In this document: positions 16,914 through 25,841 of the stretch, piece by piece
Numbering within the stretch: position 1 is the stretch's first letter
Layout: each line of letters begins with the position of its first letter
From: Methanosphaerula subterraneus
GTDB taxonomy: Archaea; Halobacteriota; Methanomicrobia; Methanomicrobiales; Methanospirillaceae
Assembly (NCBI RefSeq): GCF_052055875.1
Contig: NZ_CP170508.1
Span: 1,674,001-1,738,000 of the forward strand
Direction: 5' to 3'
Length of the DNA: 64,000 nt
Translations under genes and position numbers: made by a program
The notes under the pieces: generated by a model
Told to the model about the DNA's origin: nothing
The model's database searches: none
Seen by the model: the letters and a program-made list of their open reading frames with translations, nothing else

Positions 16914-17366
16914 ATGGCAAAAGAGACGTTTGAAGAACTGTTGCAGGGGATCGCCGACAACGGCGCAGAGCAGACCTGCGAGAACTGGATGAAGGACATC
17001 GAGCAGGAGTACGGGAAGGTGCCGCTGATCTTTCGCCGGATGGCGGAACGGCCGGAGGTGCTCATCTCGCACCTGCTCTATAAGGGGACAGTGGCGGAGA
17101 CGAGTACGCTGGACCCGAAGTATGTCGAACTGATCTGTCTCGCTGTCGGGGCGGCCCTGAAGTGCACCCACTGCACCGGATACCACATGCAGGCCGCTCT
17201 GAAGATGGGGGCGAGCCGGGAGGAGATCCTCGAGGTGGTGCTGCTCGCGGGGCTGATCTCCAATTCGTCGGTGCTGGCCAATGCCTATCGTGTGATCGAT
17301 GACAAACTCGAGCGGTGCATCCCCTGCGACAACAAGGGTGTCGCCTGTCCAAGGCCAGGCGAGTGA
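16914..17366 (+). CDS. AhpD-like / carboxymuconolactone decarboxylase family protein
   Basis: 150-residue alkylhydroperoxidase D-like protein, starting 3 nt after mmp7 and thus probably in the same operon. Seen: the redox motif LKCTHCTGYHMQAALKMGAS (CxxC followed by His), as in peroxidase-active members, and GASREEILEVVLLAG. A likely role is thiol-dependent peroxide or disulfide chemistry, perhaps protecting the oxygen-sensitive activation system (inference from position). A second CxxxxxxxC pair occurs at the C-terminus (CIPCDNKGVAC). Confidence 0.88.
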   Translation: MAKETFEELLQGIADNGAEQTCENWMKDIEQEYGKVPLIFRRMAERPEVLISHLLYKGTVAETSTLDPKYVELICLAVGAALKCTHCTGYHMQAALKMGASREEILEVVLLAGLISNSSVLANAYRVIDDKLERCIPCDNKGVACPRPGE

Positions 17367-17523
17367 GAACTGGCCGGGAGAGATGTTTTCCTGCTGATCC
17401 GATCATCTCCCGATTTTCGTTTAACCTTATTTTTCAAGACCGGGACTCCCGGCAGGGTCAGGACTCCCCATGACCATCAATATATAACATCAGCGTGCAT
17501 CGACCCATGTCTGGGTGCATCCG

Positions 17524-20500
17524 ATGTACAGTGTCCTCTATGTCGATGACGAACCGGCCCTCCTCGAGATAGCGAAACTGATCCTCGAACAGCAGGGAGA
17601 GTTCACCCTGGCCACGATCACCTCGGCGATAGAAGCCCTGACCATGATGCAGGAGACCAGGTTCGATGCGGTCGTTGCCGATTACCAGATGCCAGGGATG
17701 GACGGTATCGTCTTTCTCAAGAAGACCCGGGCGATCTTCGGGGATCTTCCCTTCATCCTCTTCACCGGAAAGGGAAGGGAGGAGGTGGTCATCGAGGCGA
17801 TCAACAATGGGGCCGATTCGTATATCCAGAAGGGGGGAGACCCACGATCGCAGTTCGCCGAACTGGCCCATAAGATCAAAAACGCCGTCGAACGGAAGCG
17901 TATCGGGGATGCACTGAAACAGGACGAGATCCGCTTTGAAACGCTCGTGACCTTCCACCAGATGGCTCTGGCGCCACTTCGGGAGTTGATGACCTTTGCC
18001 ATAGAGAAGGCCGTGGTGATCACCGCCAGCTCTGTTGGATATCTCGCCTTTGTCAACGACGATGAGACGGTGATGACGATGCACGCCTGGTCAGCAGAGG
18101 CGATGAAGGAGTGTGAAACCCCAACAAAACCTCTCGAATACCCCGTAGAGTCGACCGGGTTGTGGGGAGAGGCTATCCGGCAGCGCCGTCCTGTGATCAC
18201 CAACGACTATGCAGCCCCCAGTCCACTCAAACGGGGATTCCCCACAGGGCATGTCCCCATCACCCGGCACATGAACATTCCGGTCTTCGATGGCGCCCAC
18301 ATCGTAATGGTGGCCGGGGTCGGCAATAAACGGACCGAGTATGATGATCGGGATGTACGGGAACTCTCGCTGCTGATGCACGGCCTCTGGAATGTCATCA
18401 AAGAGCGCAGAGCCGAAGAGTCGCTCCGGAAGAGCGAAGAGCAGTACAGGCTGCTCGCTGAGAATTCTCTCGACGTGATCTTTCACATTTCTGTTCCGGA
18501 TGGTCGGTACGAGTATGTGAGCCCTGCATCCCGGACCCTGTTCGGATATAGCCCGGAAGATTTTTATCAGAATCCTCTGTTGCAACAATCGATCGTTCAT
18601 CCTGCATGGCAGGATTATTTCAGGCAGATGTGGATGAGGCTCCTTGCAGGGGACATCCCCCCCTCCTATGAGTTCCAGATTGTGCATAAATCCGGAGAAG
18701 TCCGGTGGATGAACCAGCGGAATACGTCGATAAAAAACAAGGAAGGCAGTCTGATCGCCGTCGAAGGGGTCGTCACCGACATCACCGAGAACAAGCAGGC
18801 TGAAGAAGCCCTGCGCCGCTCAGAGTCCAGGTATCGGAGACTGTACGAGAGCATGCAGGATGCGTACGTTGTTGTCGATATGACCGGTCGGATCCAGGAA
18901 TTCAATTCGGCCTACCGGGAGATGCTGGGATACTCAGAGGAGGAGTTATCCACCCAGACCTACCGGGACCTGACCCCGAAGCAATGGCATGCCTATGAAC
19001 AACAGATCATCAACGACCAGATCCTCCTCCGGGGTCATTCGGATACCTATGAGAAGGAGTACCAACGGAAGGACGGCACAATCTTTCCGGTAGAATTGCG
19101 CACATTCCTGGTCAGGGATGAAGCAGGCCGGCCATCAGGGATGTGGGCGCTCATCAGGGACATCTCCGAACGGAAACGGGCGGAAGAACTTCTCCGATTG
19201 AATGAAGCCCGATTGCGGAGGGCCCAAGAGATCGGACATACCGGTAGCTGGGAGTTCGATCCGGCAACCGGGAAGATCCGGGCATCTGAAGAGGCGTTCA
19301 CGATCTTCGGACTTCACCCCTTGACGGACGAGCTGCCGATCGATCTGATCGAAGCCTGTATTTCGGAACGGAGGAGGGTGCACCAGGCACTCGTCGACCT
19401 GCTCGCCGAGGGTACGCCCTATGATCTCGAATACTCCATCGATCCTGCAGATGGCGCTCCTCAGCGGTTCATCACCTCTGTCGCAGAGATTGTCCGGGAT
19501 GAGGCAGGAAGGCCGAAGAGAGTCATCGGGGTGATCCGGGACATCACCGAACAGAAGAAGATGGAGGACGCTCTCCGCAAAAGTGAAGAACGCTATCGAA
19601 ACCTTGTGGATAACCTGCCCGAGTACCTGATCGTCCACCGGGACGGCATCATCCTGTACGCAAACCGGGCCATAGCCGAGGTGGCCGGCGTGGCCCAGCA
19701 GGACCTGATCGGCCGGCATCTCCTGGACTTCATCGCCCCTGAAAGCAGGGAACTGGTACAGGGCAATATCCAGAGACGGATGCTGCGGGAGGCCATCCCG
19801 ATCTACGAAGCGGCGCTTCTGGTTAAAGAGGGCGAGAAGAAGATCGGGAGCATCAATGCCACGGGGATCACATTCATGGGGGAGCCAGCATTTCTGGCCG
19901 TGGTCACCGACATCACCGAGCGCAAACGGGCAGAGGAGGGGCTGCGGCAGGCGAATCGGCAGCTCACCCTGCTCTCCGGCATCACCCGGCATGATATCCT
20001 CAACATGGTCACCATCATCCTCGGATACCTCGGGATCGCAGAGATGATATCTCCGGATCCCACCCTGAACGAGTACTTCAGAAGGATGGAGACGGCAACC
20101 AGGACGATCCAGTCCCAGATCGAATTCACCCGGATCTACCAGGATCTCGGCACCCACGAACCGCAGTGGCAGTTGCTCAGTGCCGTCCTGCATCGTCTGC
20201 ACCTGCCTCCAGAAGTCACCCTGATCCTCGATCTGCAGGACGTCCTGATCTTCGCAGACCTGATGTTCGAACGAGTCTTCTTCAATCTCCTCGACAACTC
20301 CATCAGGCACGGCCAGCGGGTGACCGAGATCACGGTATCGGTCCATCAGGTGGGAGAGGATCTGGCGATTGTGTGGGAGGACAACGGGGCCGGCATCCCT
20401 GCAGAGGTGAAGGACCGGATCTTCGACCGCGGATTCGGGGAGAATACCGGGCTCGGACTCTTCCTTGTCCGCGAGATCCTGTCGATCAGCGGTATCACTA

Positions 20501-20589
20501 TCAGAGAGACCGGCGATGCGGGGAGCGGGGCACGGTTCACGATCACGGTGCCAAGAGGGACGTACCGGTTCGTACATGAGACCGCATGA
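17524..20589 (+). CDS. Multi-domain sensor histidine kinase with receiver, GAF and PAS domains
   Basis: About 1021 residues, soluble. Order: receiver domain (about 1-120) with VLYVDDEP and phospho-acceptor Asp in VVADYQMPG; a GAF-like domain (about 140-300); four PAS/PAC modules (about 305-820), each ending in a DITE(R/Q/N)K linker; dimerisation/phospho-acceptor helix with TRHDILN near residue 845; HATPase with NLLDNSIRHG, EDNGAGIP and NTGLGLFLVREIL. This receiver-first, TRHDILN architecture is typical of Methanomicrobiales. No signal peptide or membrane segment, so it senses a cytoplasmic cue. Start at ATG 17524 (MYSVLYVDDEP); GTG 17515 is an alternative. Confidence 0.92.
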   Translation: MYSVLYVDDEPALLEIAKLILEQQGEFTLATITSAIEALTMMQETRFDAVVADYQMPGMDGIVFLKKTRAIFGDLPFILFTGKGREEVVIEAINNGADSYIQKGGDPRSQFAELAHKIKNAVERKRIGDALKQDEIRFETLVTFHQMALAPLRELMTFAIEKAVVITASSVGYLAFVNDDETVMTMHAWSAEAMKECETPTKPLEYPVESTGLWGEAIRQRRPVITNDYAAPSPLKRGFPTGHVPITRHMNIPVFDGAHIVMVAGVGNKRTEYDDRDVRELSLLMHGLWNVIKERRAEESLRKSEEQYRLLAENSLDVIFHISVPDGRYEYVSPASRTLFGYSPEDFYQNPLLQQSIVHPAWQDYFRQMWMRLLAGDIPPSYEFQIVHKSGEVRWMNQRNTSIKNKEGSLIAVEGVVTDITENKQAEEALRRSESRYRRLYESMQDAYVVVDMTGRIQEFNSAYREMLGYSEEELSTQTYRDLTPKQWHAYEQQIINDQILLRGHSDTYEKEYQRKDGTIFPVELRTFLVRDEAGRPSGMWALIRDISERKRAEELLRLNEARLRRAQEIGHTGSWEFDPATGKIRASEEAFTIFGLHPLTDELPIDLIEACISERRRVHQALVDLLAEGTPYDLEYSIDPADGAPQRFITSVAEIVRDEAGRPKRVIGVIRDITEQKKMEDALRKSEERYRNLVDNLPEYLIVHRDGIILYANRAIAEVAGVAQQDLIGRHLLDFIAPESRELVQGNIQRRMLREAIPIYEAALLVKEGEKKIGSINATGITFMGEPAFLAVVTDITERKRAEEGLRQANRQLTLLSGITRHDILNMVTIILGYLGIAEMISPDPTLNEYFRRMETATRTIQSQIEFTRIYQDLGTHEPQWQLLSAVLHRLHLPPEVTLILDLQDVLIFADLMFERVFFNLLDNSIRHGQRVTEITVSVHQVGEDLAIVWEDNGAGIPAEVKDRIFDRGFGENTGLGLFLVREILSISGITIRETGDAGSGARFTITVPRGTYRFVHETA

Positions 20590-20612
20590 CCTCCCTCTCC
20601 GGGGTCTCGTGC

Positions 20613-20813
20613 TTATTCATTCTCCTCGAAGATGAAGAGGTCGTCGATCGTGGCATGCAGGGCCACGGCGACGTCATGGGCGAGTTTGAGCGAGGGGTTG
20701 TACTTTCCCTGCTCGAGGAAGACGATCGTCTCCCGTCGCACCCCGACTCTTCTGGCCAGATCGTCCTGGGTCAGGCCGACCCGCACCCGATACTCTTTTA
20801 TTCTGGTCTGCAT
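20613..20813 (-). CDS. XRE-family helix-turn-helix regulator
   Basis: 66-residue single-domain HTH protein of the Xre/YozG type: IKEYRVRVGLTQDDLARRVG, VRRETIVFLEQGKYNPSL and a C-terminal acidic DDLFIFEENE. It is the last gene of a minus-strand operon, 28 bp after the second DUF2178 gene. The twin TGTTA-N8-TAACA palindromes at the operon promoter are the obvious candidate binding sites, so autoregulation is likely (inference). Confidence 0.92.
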   Translation of the reverse strand: MQTRIKEYRVRVGLTQDDLARRVGVRRETIVFLEQGKYNPSLKLAHDVAVALHATIDDLFIFEENE

Positions 20814-20841
20814 GGTTGCACCCCAGATGCCAACAGGGCGG

Positions 20842-21264
20842 TCATCGGTCTCCTCTCCGGCACAGATACATCTGATAGAGCCGGGCCGAGAGGACCAGCA
20901 CCACGATCGACAGGGCCAGGGAGATCTGCGTCCCGAGTCTGAGCAGGTTCAGGTAGTCCAGCCAGAAGAGGACGAACATAAAGAAGAGACCGGTCAACCA
21001 GGCATACGAGAGGCCGCGGGCACCGATCTGCTTTGACCGTTCATCAGCCCACAGTCCAAAGAGGGTGGACTCGGGGCTTCCGCCGAACGTTCCCGGCCGA
21101 GCGAGTCCTACCGCGAGGGAGCCAACACCCACCAGCAGCAGAAAGCCCCCGGTGACGAGATCCTCCCGTCTCATGGCGAGGGCCAGGACCCCACAGAGCA
21201 GGAAGAGCCCGCCGGCGAGGAGAGAGAAGGGGTTCCGATGTCGTGTCGCCGGCACGCCGATCAT
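20842..21264 (-). CDS. DUF2178 family membrane protein (second copy)
   Basis: 140-residue membrane protein with four hydrophobic stretches. The central signature DERSKQIGARGLSYAWLTGLFFM matches the DUF2178 family; function unknown. It is a clear paralogue of the upstream gene (WADERSKQIGARGLSYAWL versus SDERSRKIGAYGLSYAWL, then nearly identical LFWLDYLNLLRLGTQ), so the pair arose by tandem duplication. Start codon overlaps the upstream stop by 4 nt, showing translational coupling. Confidence 0.85.
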   Translation of the reverse strand: MIGVPATRHRNPFSLLAGGLFLLCGVLALAMRREDLVTGGFLLLVGVGSLAVGLARPGTFGGSPESTLFGLWADERSKQIGARGLSYAWLTGLFFMFVLFWLDYLNLLRLGTQISLALSIVVLVLSARLYQMYLCRRGDR

Positions 21265-21647
21265 TCGATATCCCCCTTCCGGAACAGGTACACCTGGTAC
21301 AGGCGGCCTGACAGGGCAAGAACGACCACCGAGAGGGCGAGAGCGCTCTGGGTGCCCAGCCTGAGCAGGTTCAGGTAGTCCAGCCAGAAGAGGGCGAACA
21401 TAAAGAAGAGGCCGGTCAGCCAGGCATACGAAAGACCGTAGGCCCCGATCTTCCTGGACCGCTCGTCAGATTCAAGGTCATCGCCGTACTGTCGGTGCCG
21501 GACGATCCCGACGGCCAGGAAGGCACACCCTGCAAAGAGCAGCATGGAGCCGGTGATCGCTTCACCTGCAGTCAGTATCATCGAGGCGAGGCCGCTGATG
21601 ACCATCAGTGCCCCGACGACCAGCCGGTAGAGGTTTCTCTGTTTCAT
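21261..21647 (-). CDS. DUF2178 family membrane protein (first copy)
   Basis: 128-residue membrane protein, first gene of the DUF2178-DUF2178-XRE operon. Four predicted transmembrane segments; conserved SDERSRKIGAYGLSYAWLTG. Start ATG at 21647 (MKQRNLYRLVVGALMVISG) with AGGAG about 8 nt upstream. DUF2178 genes often sit beside small XRE regulators in archaea and firmicutes; the role is unknown. Confidence 0.85.
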   Translation of the reverse strand: MKQRNLYRLVVGALMVISGLASMILTAGEAITGSMLLFAGCAFLAVGIVRHRQYGDDLESDERSRKIGAYGLSYAWLTGLFFMFALFWLDYLNLLRLGTQSALALSVVVLALSGRLYQVYLFRKGDIE

Positions 21648-21662
21648 GGTATTACTCCTGAA

Positions 21663-21680
21663 TGTTATTTATTTCTAACA
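21663..21680. promoter_or_regulatory. Palindromic operator copy 1 (TGTTA-N8-TAACA)
   Basis: TGTTATTTATTTCTAACA, an inverted repeat with 5-bp arms, 16 bp upstream of the first DUF2178 start. Its N8 spacer is the same as copy 2 except for one base (TTTATTTC versus TCTATTTC). Confidence 0.65.
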
Positions 21681-21694
21681 TCAACCCATAATAA

Positions 21695-21712
21695 TGTTAT
21701 CTATTTCTAACA
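21695..21712. promoter_or_regulatory. Palindromic operator copy 2 (TGTTA-N8-TAACA)
   Basis: TGTTATCTATTTCTAACA, 32 bp (about three helical turns) from copy 1, so two dimers would bind on one DNA face. The sites flank or cover the AT-rich core promoter of the minus-strand operon and lie about 30 bp from the TATA box of the divergent membrane-protein gene. The XRE protein encoded in the operon is the likely ligand. Confidence 0.65.
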
Positions 21713-21743
21713 CTCCCGGGCATCAACGCAGGAGAACCCACTG

Positions 21744-21751
21744 TTTAAATA
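21744..21751 (+). promoter_or_regulatory. TATA box, leaderless gene at 21775
   Basis: TTTAAATA centred about 27 bp before the ATG at 21775, so transcription should start within 2-3 nt of the start codon. No Shine-Dalgarno sequence precedes that ATG. Confidence 0.5.
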
Positions 21752-21774
21752 CATGCGCCGTCCCGATAGCGAGT

Positions 21775-22770
21775 ATGCGCCACGCTCTCCAGGCAGCGCA
21801 CGTGCTGCTGATCCTGCTGCTGGTGATCCTGCCGGCGGCCGCCCATGTCCCGGTTCTGCCGGGGGACCACACCACCCTGGCCACGGCCGTGAAGATCCAG
21901 GACCCAGCCGTCTCCTATGCAATCTACAGTACCCTCCACGAGGCCGGCGAGGCCCATTACTACACGGTCGACCTGCAGAAAGGCGACCCGCTCCGGTTCT
22001 CGGTCTCGACCCCGGTGGAGGGAACCTTCGCCCCGTGGCTGGTGATCGCCGGCCCGGGGGTCGTGCAGCAGGGGACTGTGCCGAAGACCGTGGGGGTGCC
22101 CGCCGGCGACCATGCCGCGGTGATCCCGGGGATCAGGCCAGCCGTTGCCGACTTTGAGCCGTTCACCCCGATCGCCGGGTTCCGGACGGTGAACTATTCG
22201 GCCACGGCTCCGGCCGACGGCACCTACGTGATCGCCGTCTACACCCCCGGCGAGGGCGGGCCGTACACCCTCGCGGCCGGCACCCTCGAGTCGTTCTCCC
22301 CAATCGAGTGGGTCCGGGTGCCCGTCGACGTGATCGGGATCCGGCTCTGGCAGGGACAGTCGCCCCTGCTGATCGGCGGGCCGTACCTGGCGGTGCTCGC
22401 AATCGGCCTCCTCTTCTTTTCGATGCGGCAGAGAAGAGAGCGGATCATTCCGGCCGCCAGGATCGGCCTCATCGCTGGCCTCCTCTTTCTCGGTTCCGGC
22501 GTCGCCACCCTTCTCCAGATCGGGATCGCCCTGCAACTCGCCCCTGCCGGCCCCCTGATCGTGGTCCCGCTGGTGCTGGCGGCGATCGCCCTCGGTGCAG
22601 GAGCGGCCGCGGTCAGAGCCTCGGTGAAGGCCGGCGATTCAACCCCTGGACGGTTCAGACTGCTGATGCTCGTGGTCGGAGTTGTCGGCCTCGTCGCCTG
22701 GGCAGGGGTGATCATCGGACCGGTGCTCGCGTTCGTTGCAGCCCTCCTCCCGAAACAGACCTGGCTGTGA
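21775..22770 (+). CDS. Exported/membrane protein of unknown function
   Basis: 331 residues. Signal peptide or anchor (MRHALQAAHVLLILLLVILPAAAH cut short here as VLLILLLVILPAAAH), an extracytoplasmic beta-rich domain (about 25-185; SYAIYSTLHEAGEAHYYTVDL, PADGTYVIAVY), then four hydrophobic helices (about 200-331). The beta domain resembles pre-peptidase C-terminal-like sandwich folds. No catalytic motif is visible. Start ATG 21775 is supported by the upstream TATA box. Function not recognised. Confidence 0.75.
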   Translation: MRHALQAAHVLLILLLVILPAAAHVPVLPGDHTTLATAVKIQDPAVSYAIYSTLHEAGEAHYYTVDLQKGDPLRFSVSTPVEGTFAPWLVIAGPGVVQQGTVPKTVGVPAGDHAAVIPGIRPAVADFEPFTPIAGFRTVNYSATAPADGTYVIAVYTPGEGGPYTLAAGTLESFSPIEWVRVPVDVIGIRLWQGQSPLLIGGPYLAVLAIGLLFFSMRQRRERIIPAARIGLIAGLLFLGSGVATLLQIGIALQLAPAGPLIVVPLVLAAIALGAGAAAVRASVKAGDSTPGRFRLLMLVVGVVGLVAWAGVIIGPVLAFVAALLPKQTWL

Positions 22771-22828
22771 CGGCCAGAGCAGAGCGAACCTTTAACTCTC
22801 AGCCCCCACTCGAGGTATCAGGAGAAAC

Positions 22829-24073
22829 ATGACCGACGAAGAAGAGAGGAAGGACGTCTACGCAGAGGCCCTCGCCCTGCACCGGGCCCACCACGGCAAG
22901 CTCGCCGTCCAGGCGACGGTACCGCTCAACACCCGAAAGGACATCGGGCGTGCCTACACCCCGGGGGTTGCCGCGGTCTGCAGGGAACTGGAACGCGACC
23001 CGTCCCTGGCGTACACCTATACGATCAAGGGGAACACCGTGGCGGTCGTCACCGACGGTTCGGCCGTGCTCGGCCTCGGCAACATCGGCGGGACCGCCGC
23101 CATACCGGTTATGGAGGGGAAGGCCGCCCTCTTCAAGCGGCTCGCCGGGATCGACGCCTTTCCGATCTGCTTTGCCGAGCAGTCCGCCGACATCGTCGGA
23201 CAGATCCGGAACCTGGCCCCGGTCTTTGGGGGGATCAACCTGGAGGACATCGCGGCCCCCCGCTGCTTTGAGATCGAGGAGGAACTGCAGGACCTCGGCA
23301 TCCCGGTGATGCACGACGATCAGCACGCCACCGCCATCGTGGTGCTGGCGGCCCTGATGAACGCCTGCACCGCAACGGGGAAAAGACTCGAAGATCTCCG
23401 GATCGTCGTCATCGGGGCAGGGGCGGCCGGGTTCGCCATCACCAGGCTCCTCCGGTGCATCGGGTATGAGAGCCGGGCCTGTCGGCCGGTCCGGGAACTG
23501 CTGGTCTGTGATCGGGAGGGGATCATCCACCGCAACCGGCATGGACTGTACAGCAACAAGTACAAGTTCATCATCGGCGAGGAGACGAACCGGGCCGGCC
23601 GGACCGGATCGATCGCCGACGCCCTGAACGGGGCCGACGTCTGCATCGGGGTCTCCGGGCCCGGGGTGGTGACCGAGGAGATGGTCAGGTCGATGAACAG
23701 GGATCCGATCGTCTTCGCCATGGCCAACCCGGTCCCTGAGATCATGCCCGACGAAGCGGCACGGGCCGGGGCGGCCGTGATCGGCACCGGGAGGAGTGAC
23801 TTTCCAAACCAGATCAATAATGTTCTCGTCTTCCCCGGCTTCTTCCGGGGTGCCCTGGATGCACGAGCGATCAGGGTCACCGACGAGATGAAACTGGCCG
23901 CCGCCACTGCCCTGGCCGCCACGATCCGGCGTCCCACACGGGATCGGATCCTCCCCTCGGTCCTGAACCGGGGGGTGGTCAGGGCCGTCGCCGCTGCGGT
24001 CAGGGAGGCGGCAGTCGCATCCGGGGCAGCAACAGCCGGAACAGAAGAGAAGGTTAAAAGAGGAGGAGCGTGA
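22829..24073 (+). CDS. NAD(P)-dependent malic enzyme
   Basis: Oxidative decarboxylation of malate to pyruvate and CO2. 414 residues, the short prokaryotic type without phosphotransacetylase fusion. Seen: YTPGVAAVCRELERDP, KGNTVAVVTDGSAVLGLGNI (catalytic Lys region), PVMEGKAALFKRLAGIDAFP, the metal-binding INLEDIAAPRCFEIE and HDDQHATAIV, and the Rossmann motif VIGAGAAGFAI. Start ATG 22829 has GGAGAA just upstream. Confidence 0.93.
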   Translation: MTDEEERKDVYAEALALHRAHHGKLAVQATVPLNTRKDIGRAYTPGVAAVCRELERDPSLAYTYTIKGNTVAVVTDGSAVLGLGNIGGTAAIPVMEGKAALFKRLAGIDAFPICFAEQSADIVGQIRNLAPVFGGINLEDIAAPRCFEIEEELQDLGIPVMHDDQHATAIVVLAALMNACTATGKRLEDLRIVVIGAGAAGFAITRLLRCIGYESRACRPVRELLVCDREGIIHRNRHGLYSNKYKFIIGEETNRAGRTGSIADALNGADVCIGVSGPGVVTEEMVRSMNRDPIVFAMANPVPEIMPDEAARAGAAVIGTGRSDFPNQINNVLVFPGFFRGALDARAIRVTDEMKLAAATALAATIRRPTRDRILPSVLNRGVVRAVAAAVREAAVASGAATAGTEEKVKRGGA

Positions 24074-24127
24074 TCACTATGTCGCGGGATCATGATGCCA
24101 GCGATCCTGCAGAGATGAGGTAATACC

Positions 24128-25627
24128 ATGACAGCACTGTACGAGAAGATGATCGACGAGGCGATGGCTGCCCAGCGCGCCGATGTCGAGACCGTGAAGA
24201 AGAAGCGTGGAACACAATTTGTGCTCAAGGACGCCGAAGCCTACCTGGACGCGGTGAAGAAGATGACCGCGATTGAGGGGCAGGCGCAGTCAGTGATCGA
24301 TCTCCACACCGGCTCTGTGAAGGCCCACTTCTCGACACTCGATGGGCTGACAAACACCATCCGGCCTGAGGACGACCCGTTCGTCGAGCACTACCAGACA
24401 CCGGTGGTGCTGGAGATCCTCTGTGAACAGGACCCTACTTTCAAGAAGAGCGTCGACACGTTCGTCGCGCAGATCGGAAAATCCGAAGCACTGCTGGGGC
24501 TCGAGTCCACACGCCGGTACGGCGGGTTCTACGGTCCGACCTGTGTGGTGGACTTTGCCCTGGTCCCGGGGTCCACCAGCAACGTGGTGAACCGGATCTT
24601 AAAGACCACCGACATCCCCAAAGCCCACAAGGAGGCGATCCTCGCTGCCAAGTCCTGGGGGATGAACACCTCGTACGGCGTCGGCGATGTCTTCGCCCAT
24701 GCCATCGAGGCGGGGGCGACGCTGTCGGATGCCGTCCAGCAGGAGATCGCCATGTTCCAGTCGATCTACCGTGAACCGGTCGAGGCTCAGGCAAAGCTGA
24801 TGGACTCGGTCGGTATGACCTCGTTCGACCAGAGAAAGTACATGGCCGGGTACCGGCAGAAGATGGAGAAGACAGTGATGGCCGCGGTCGCCGATGGTGT
24901 CCACTATGGGAACATCCTGACCATCCCGGCCTATTGCGTCGGCGATATCGCCCACCACATCTCCCAGTCCACCTTCAACATGTGCAAGGACGATGTGATC
25001 ATGGCCACCATCGAGGCGGCCACCGAAGTGATGGAACGGTCCCTCCGCGCCGCGCTGCCGAAGTTCAAGAGCGAGTACGACCTGCTCTCCCTCGCCACCG
25101 GCTCCTCCGCCTGTGCCACCGAGTACATCCTTGAACTGGACGGGTTCAACGCGATCATGGTCGTCGACCTGCTGACCAAGCGGTACCACAACTATGTGCA
25201 GTTGAACCCGACCAGAGGGGCAGCCGCCGAACTGCACAACTGCGACTTCATGGACATGATCTACCGCGGCTGGAAGTACCTGGACAAGGCCCGGCGGGGA
25301 CAGTGCTGCACCACAGAGGAGCTGGCCCCGACGGTGGGCGGCTTCCCGGTGGACCTCTCGCCGATCAGGGAGAACGAGGTGCTGATGAACCCGCAGCGGT
25401 ACGCCTACCCGGCCTGTGCGATCACGGTCCGGTTCTCGGCCCTGATGCGGCTGGCCGACTACCCGTGCCTGCTGACCAGTGAGCCGGTGACGGCCACGAT
25501 GATGACCAACATCATCGCGCTCCACAAGGAGGACCCGGCAGCCCCGGTCCGGGGATGCAAGAACTGCGCATCAGCAGCCCTGATGGATTTCAGGCACCAG
25601 TACTGCCAGTGGAAAGAGGCGGTCTAG
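24128..25627 (+). CDS. DUF2193 family protein, methanogen-associated
   Basis: 499-residue protein that I assign to DUF2193, a large uncharacterised family found mainly in methanogens. Predicted cytoplasmic; no membrane segment. Cysteines cluster in SSACATEYILEL, RRGQCCTTEE and the C-terminal RGCKNCASAALMDFRHQYC, the last a CxxC site suggesting metal or cluster binding (inference). GAGGTAA precedes ATG 24128 by 5 nt. It is followed at 2 nt by a DUF2180 cysteine-rich protein and then an aquaporin, suggesting one operon. Confidence 0.8.
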   Translation: MTALYEKMIDEAMAAQRADVETVKKKRGTQFVLKDAEAYLDAVKKMTAIEGQAQSVIDLHTGSVKAHFSTLDGLTNTIRPEDDPFVEHYQTPVVLEILCEQDPTFKKSVDTFVAQIGKSEALLGLESTRRYGGFYGPTCVVDFALVPGSTSNVVNRILKTTDIPKAHKEAILAAKSWGMNTSYGVGDVFAHAIEAGATLSDAVQQEIAMFQSIYREPVEAQAKLMDSVGMTSFDQRKYMAGYRQKMEKTVMAAVADGVHYGNILTIPAYCVGDIAHHISQSTFNMCKDDVIMATIEAATEVMERSLRAALPKFKSEYDLLSLATGSSACATEYILELDGFNAIMVVDLLTKRYHNYVQLNPTRGAAAELHNCDFMDMIYRGWKYLDKARRGQCCTTEELAPTVGGFPVDLSPIRENEVLMNPQRYAYPACAITVRFSALMRLADYPCLLTSEPVTATMMTNIIALHKEDPAAPVRGCKNCASAALMDFRHQYCQWKEAV

Positions 25628-25629
25628 AG

Positions 25630-25839
25630 ATGAAGTGCTACATCTGTGCGCAGCAGGGAGATGACTCTGATGCGGTCGCAGCCTGCGTCGTCTGCGGGAT
25701 GGGCGTCTGTATGGATCATGTGGTCAGGGAGGAGGTCGAGACCTGGGAGGGGGGCTACCCGTTCCCTGCAAAAAAACTCCCAAAGAAGATCCCCCGGATG
25801 CTCTGCCCTGAGTGTGTCAGCGTCTACCGGAAGGCCTGA
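25630..25839 (+). CDS. DUF2180 family cysteine-rich small protein
   Basis: 69-residue protein assigned to DUF2180. It has seven cysteines: CYIC, ACVVCGMGVC and MLCPEC, a treble-clef/B-box-like zinc-binding arrangement. Start at ATG 25630 (MKCYICAQQGDDSD), 2 nt after the DUF2193 stop; the frame upstream of that ATG overlaps DUF2193 and is not coding. Probably a partner or regulator of DUF2193; function unknown. Confidence 0.85.
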   Translation: MKCYICAQQGDDSDAVAACVVCGMGVCMDHVVREEVETWEGGYPFPAKKLPKKIPRMLCPECVSVYRKA

Positions 25840-25841
25840 TC

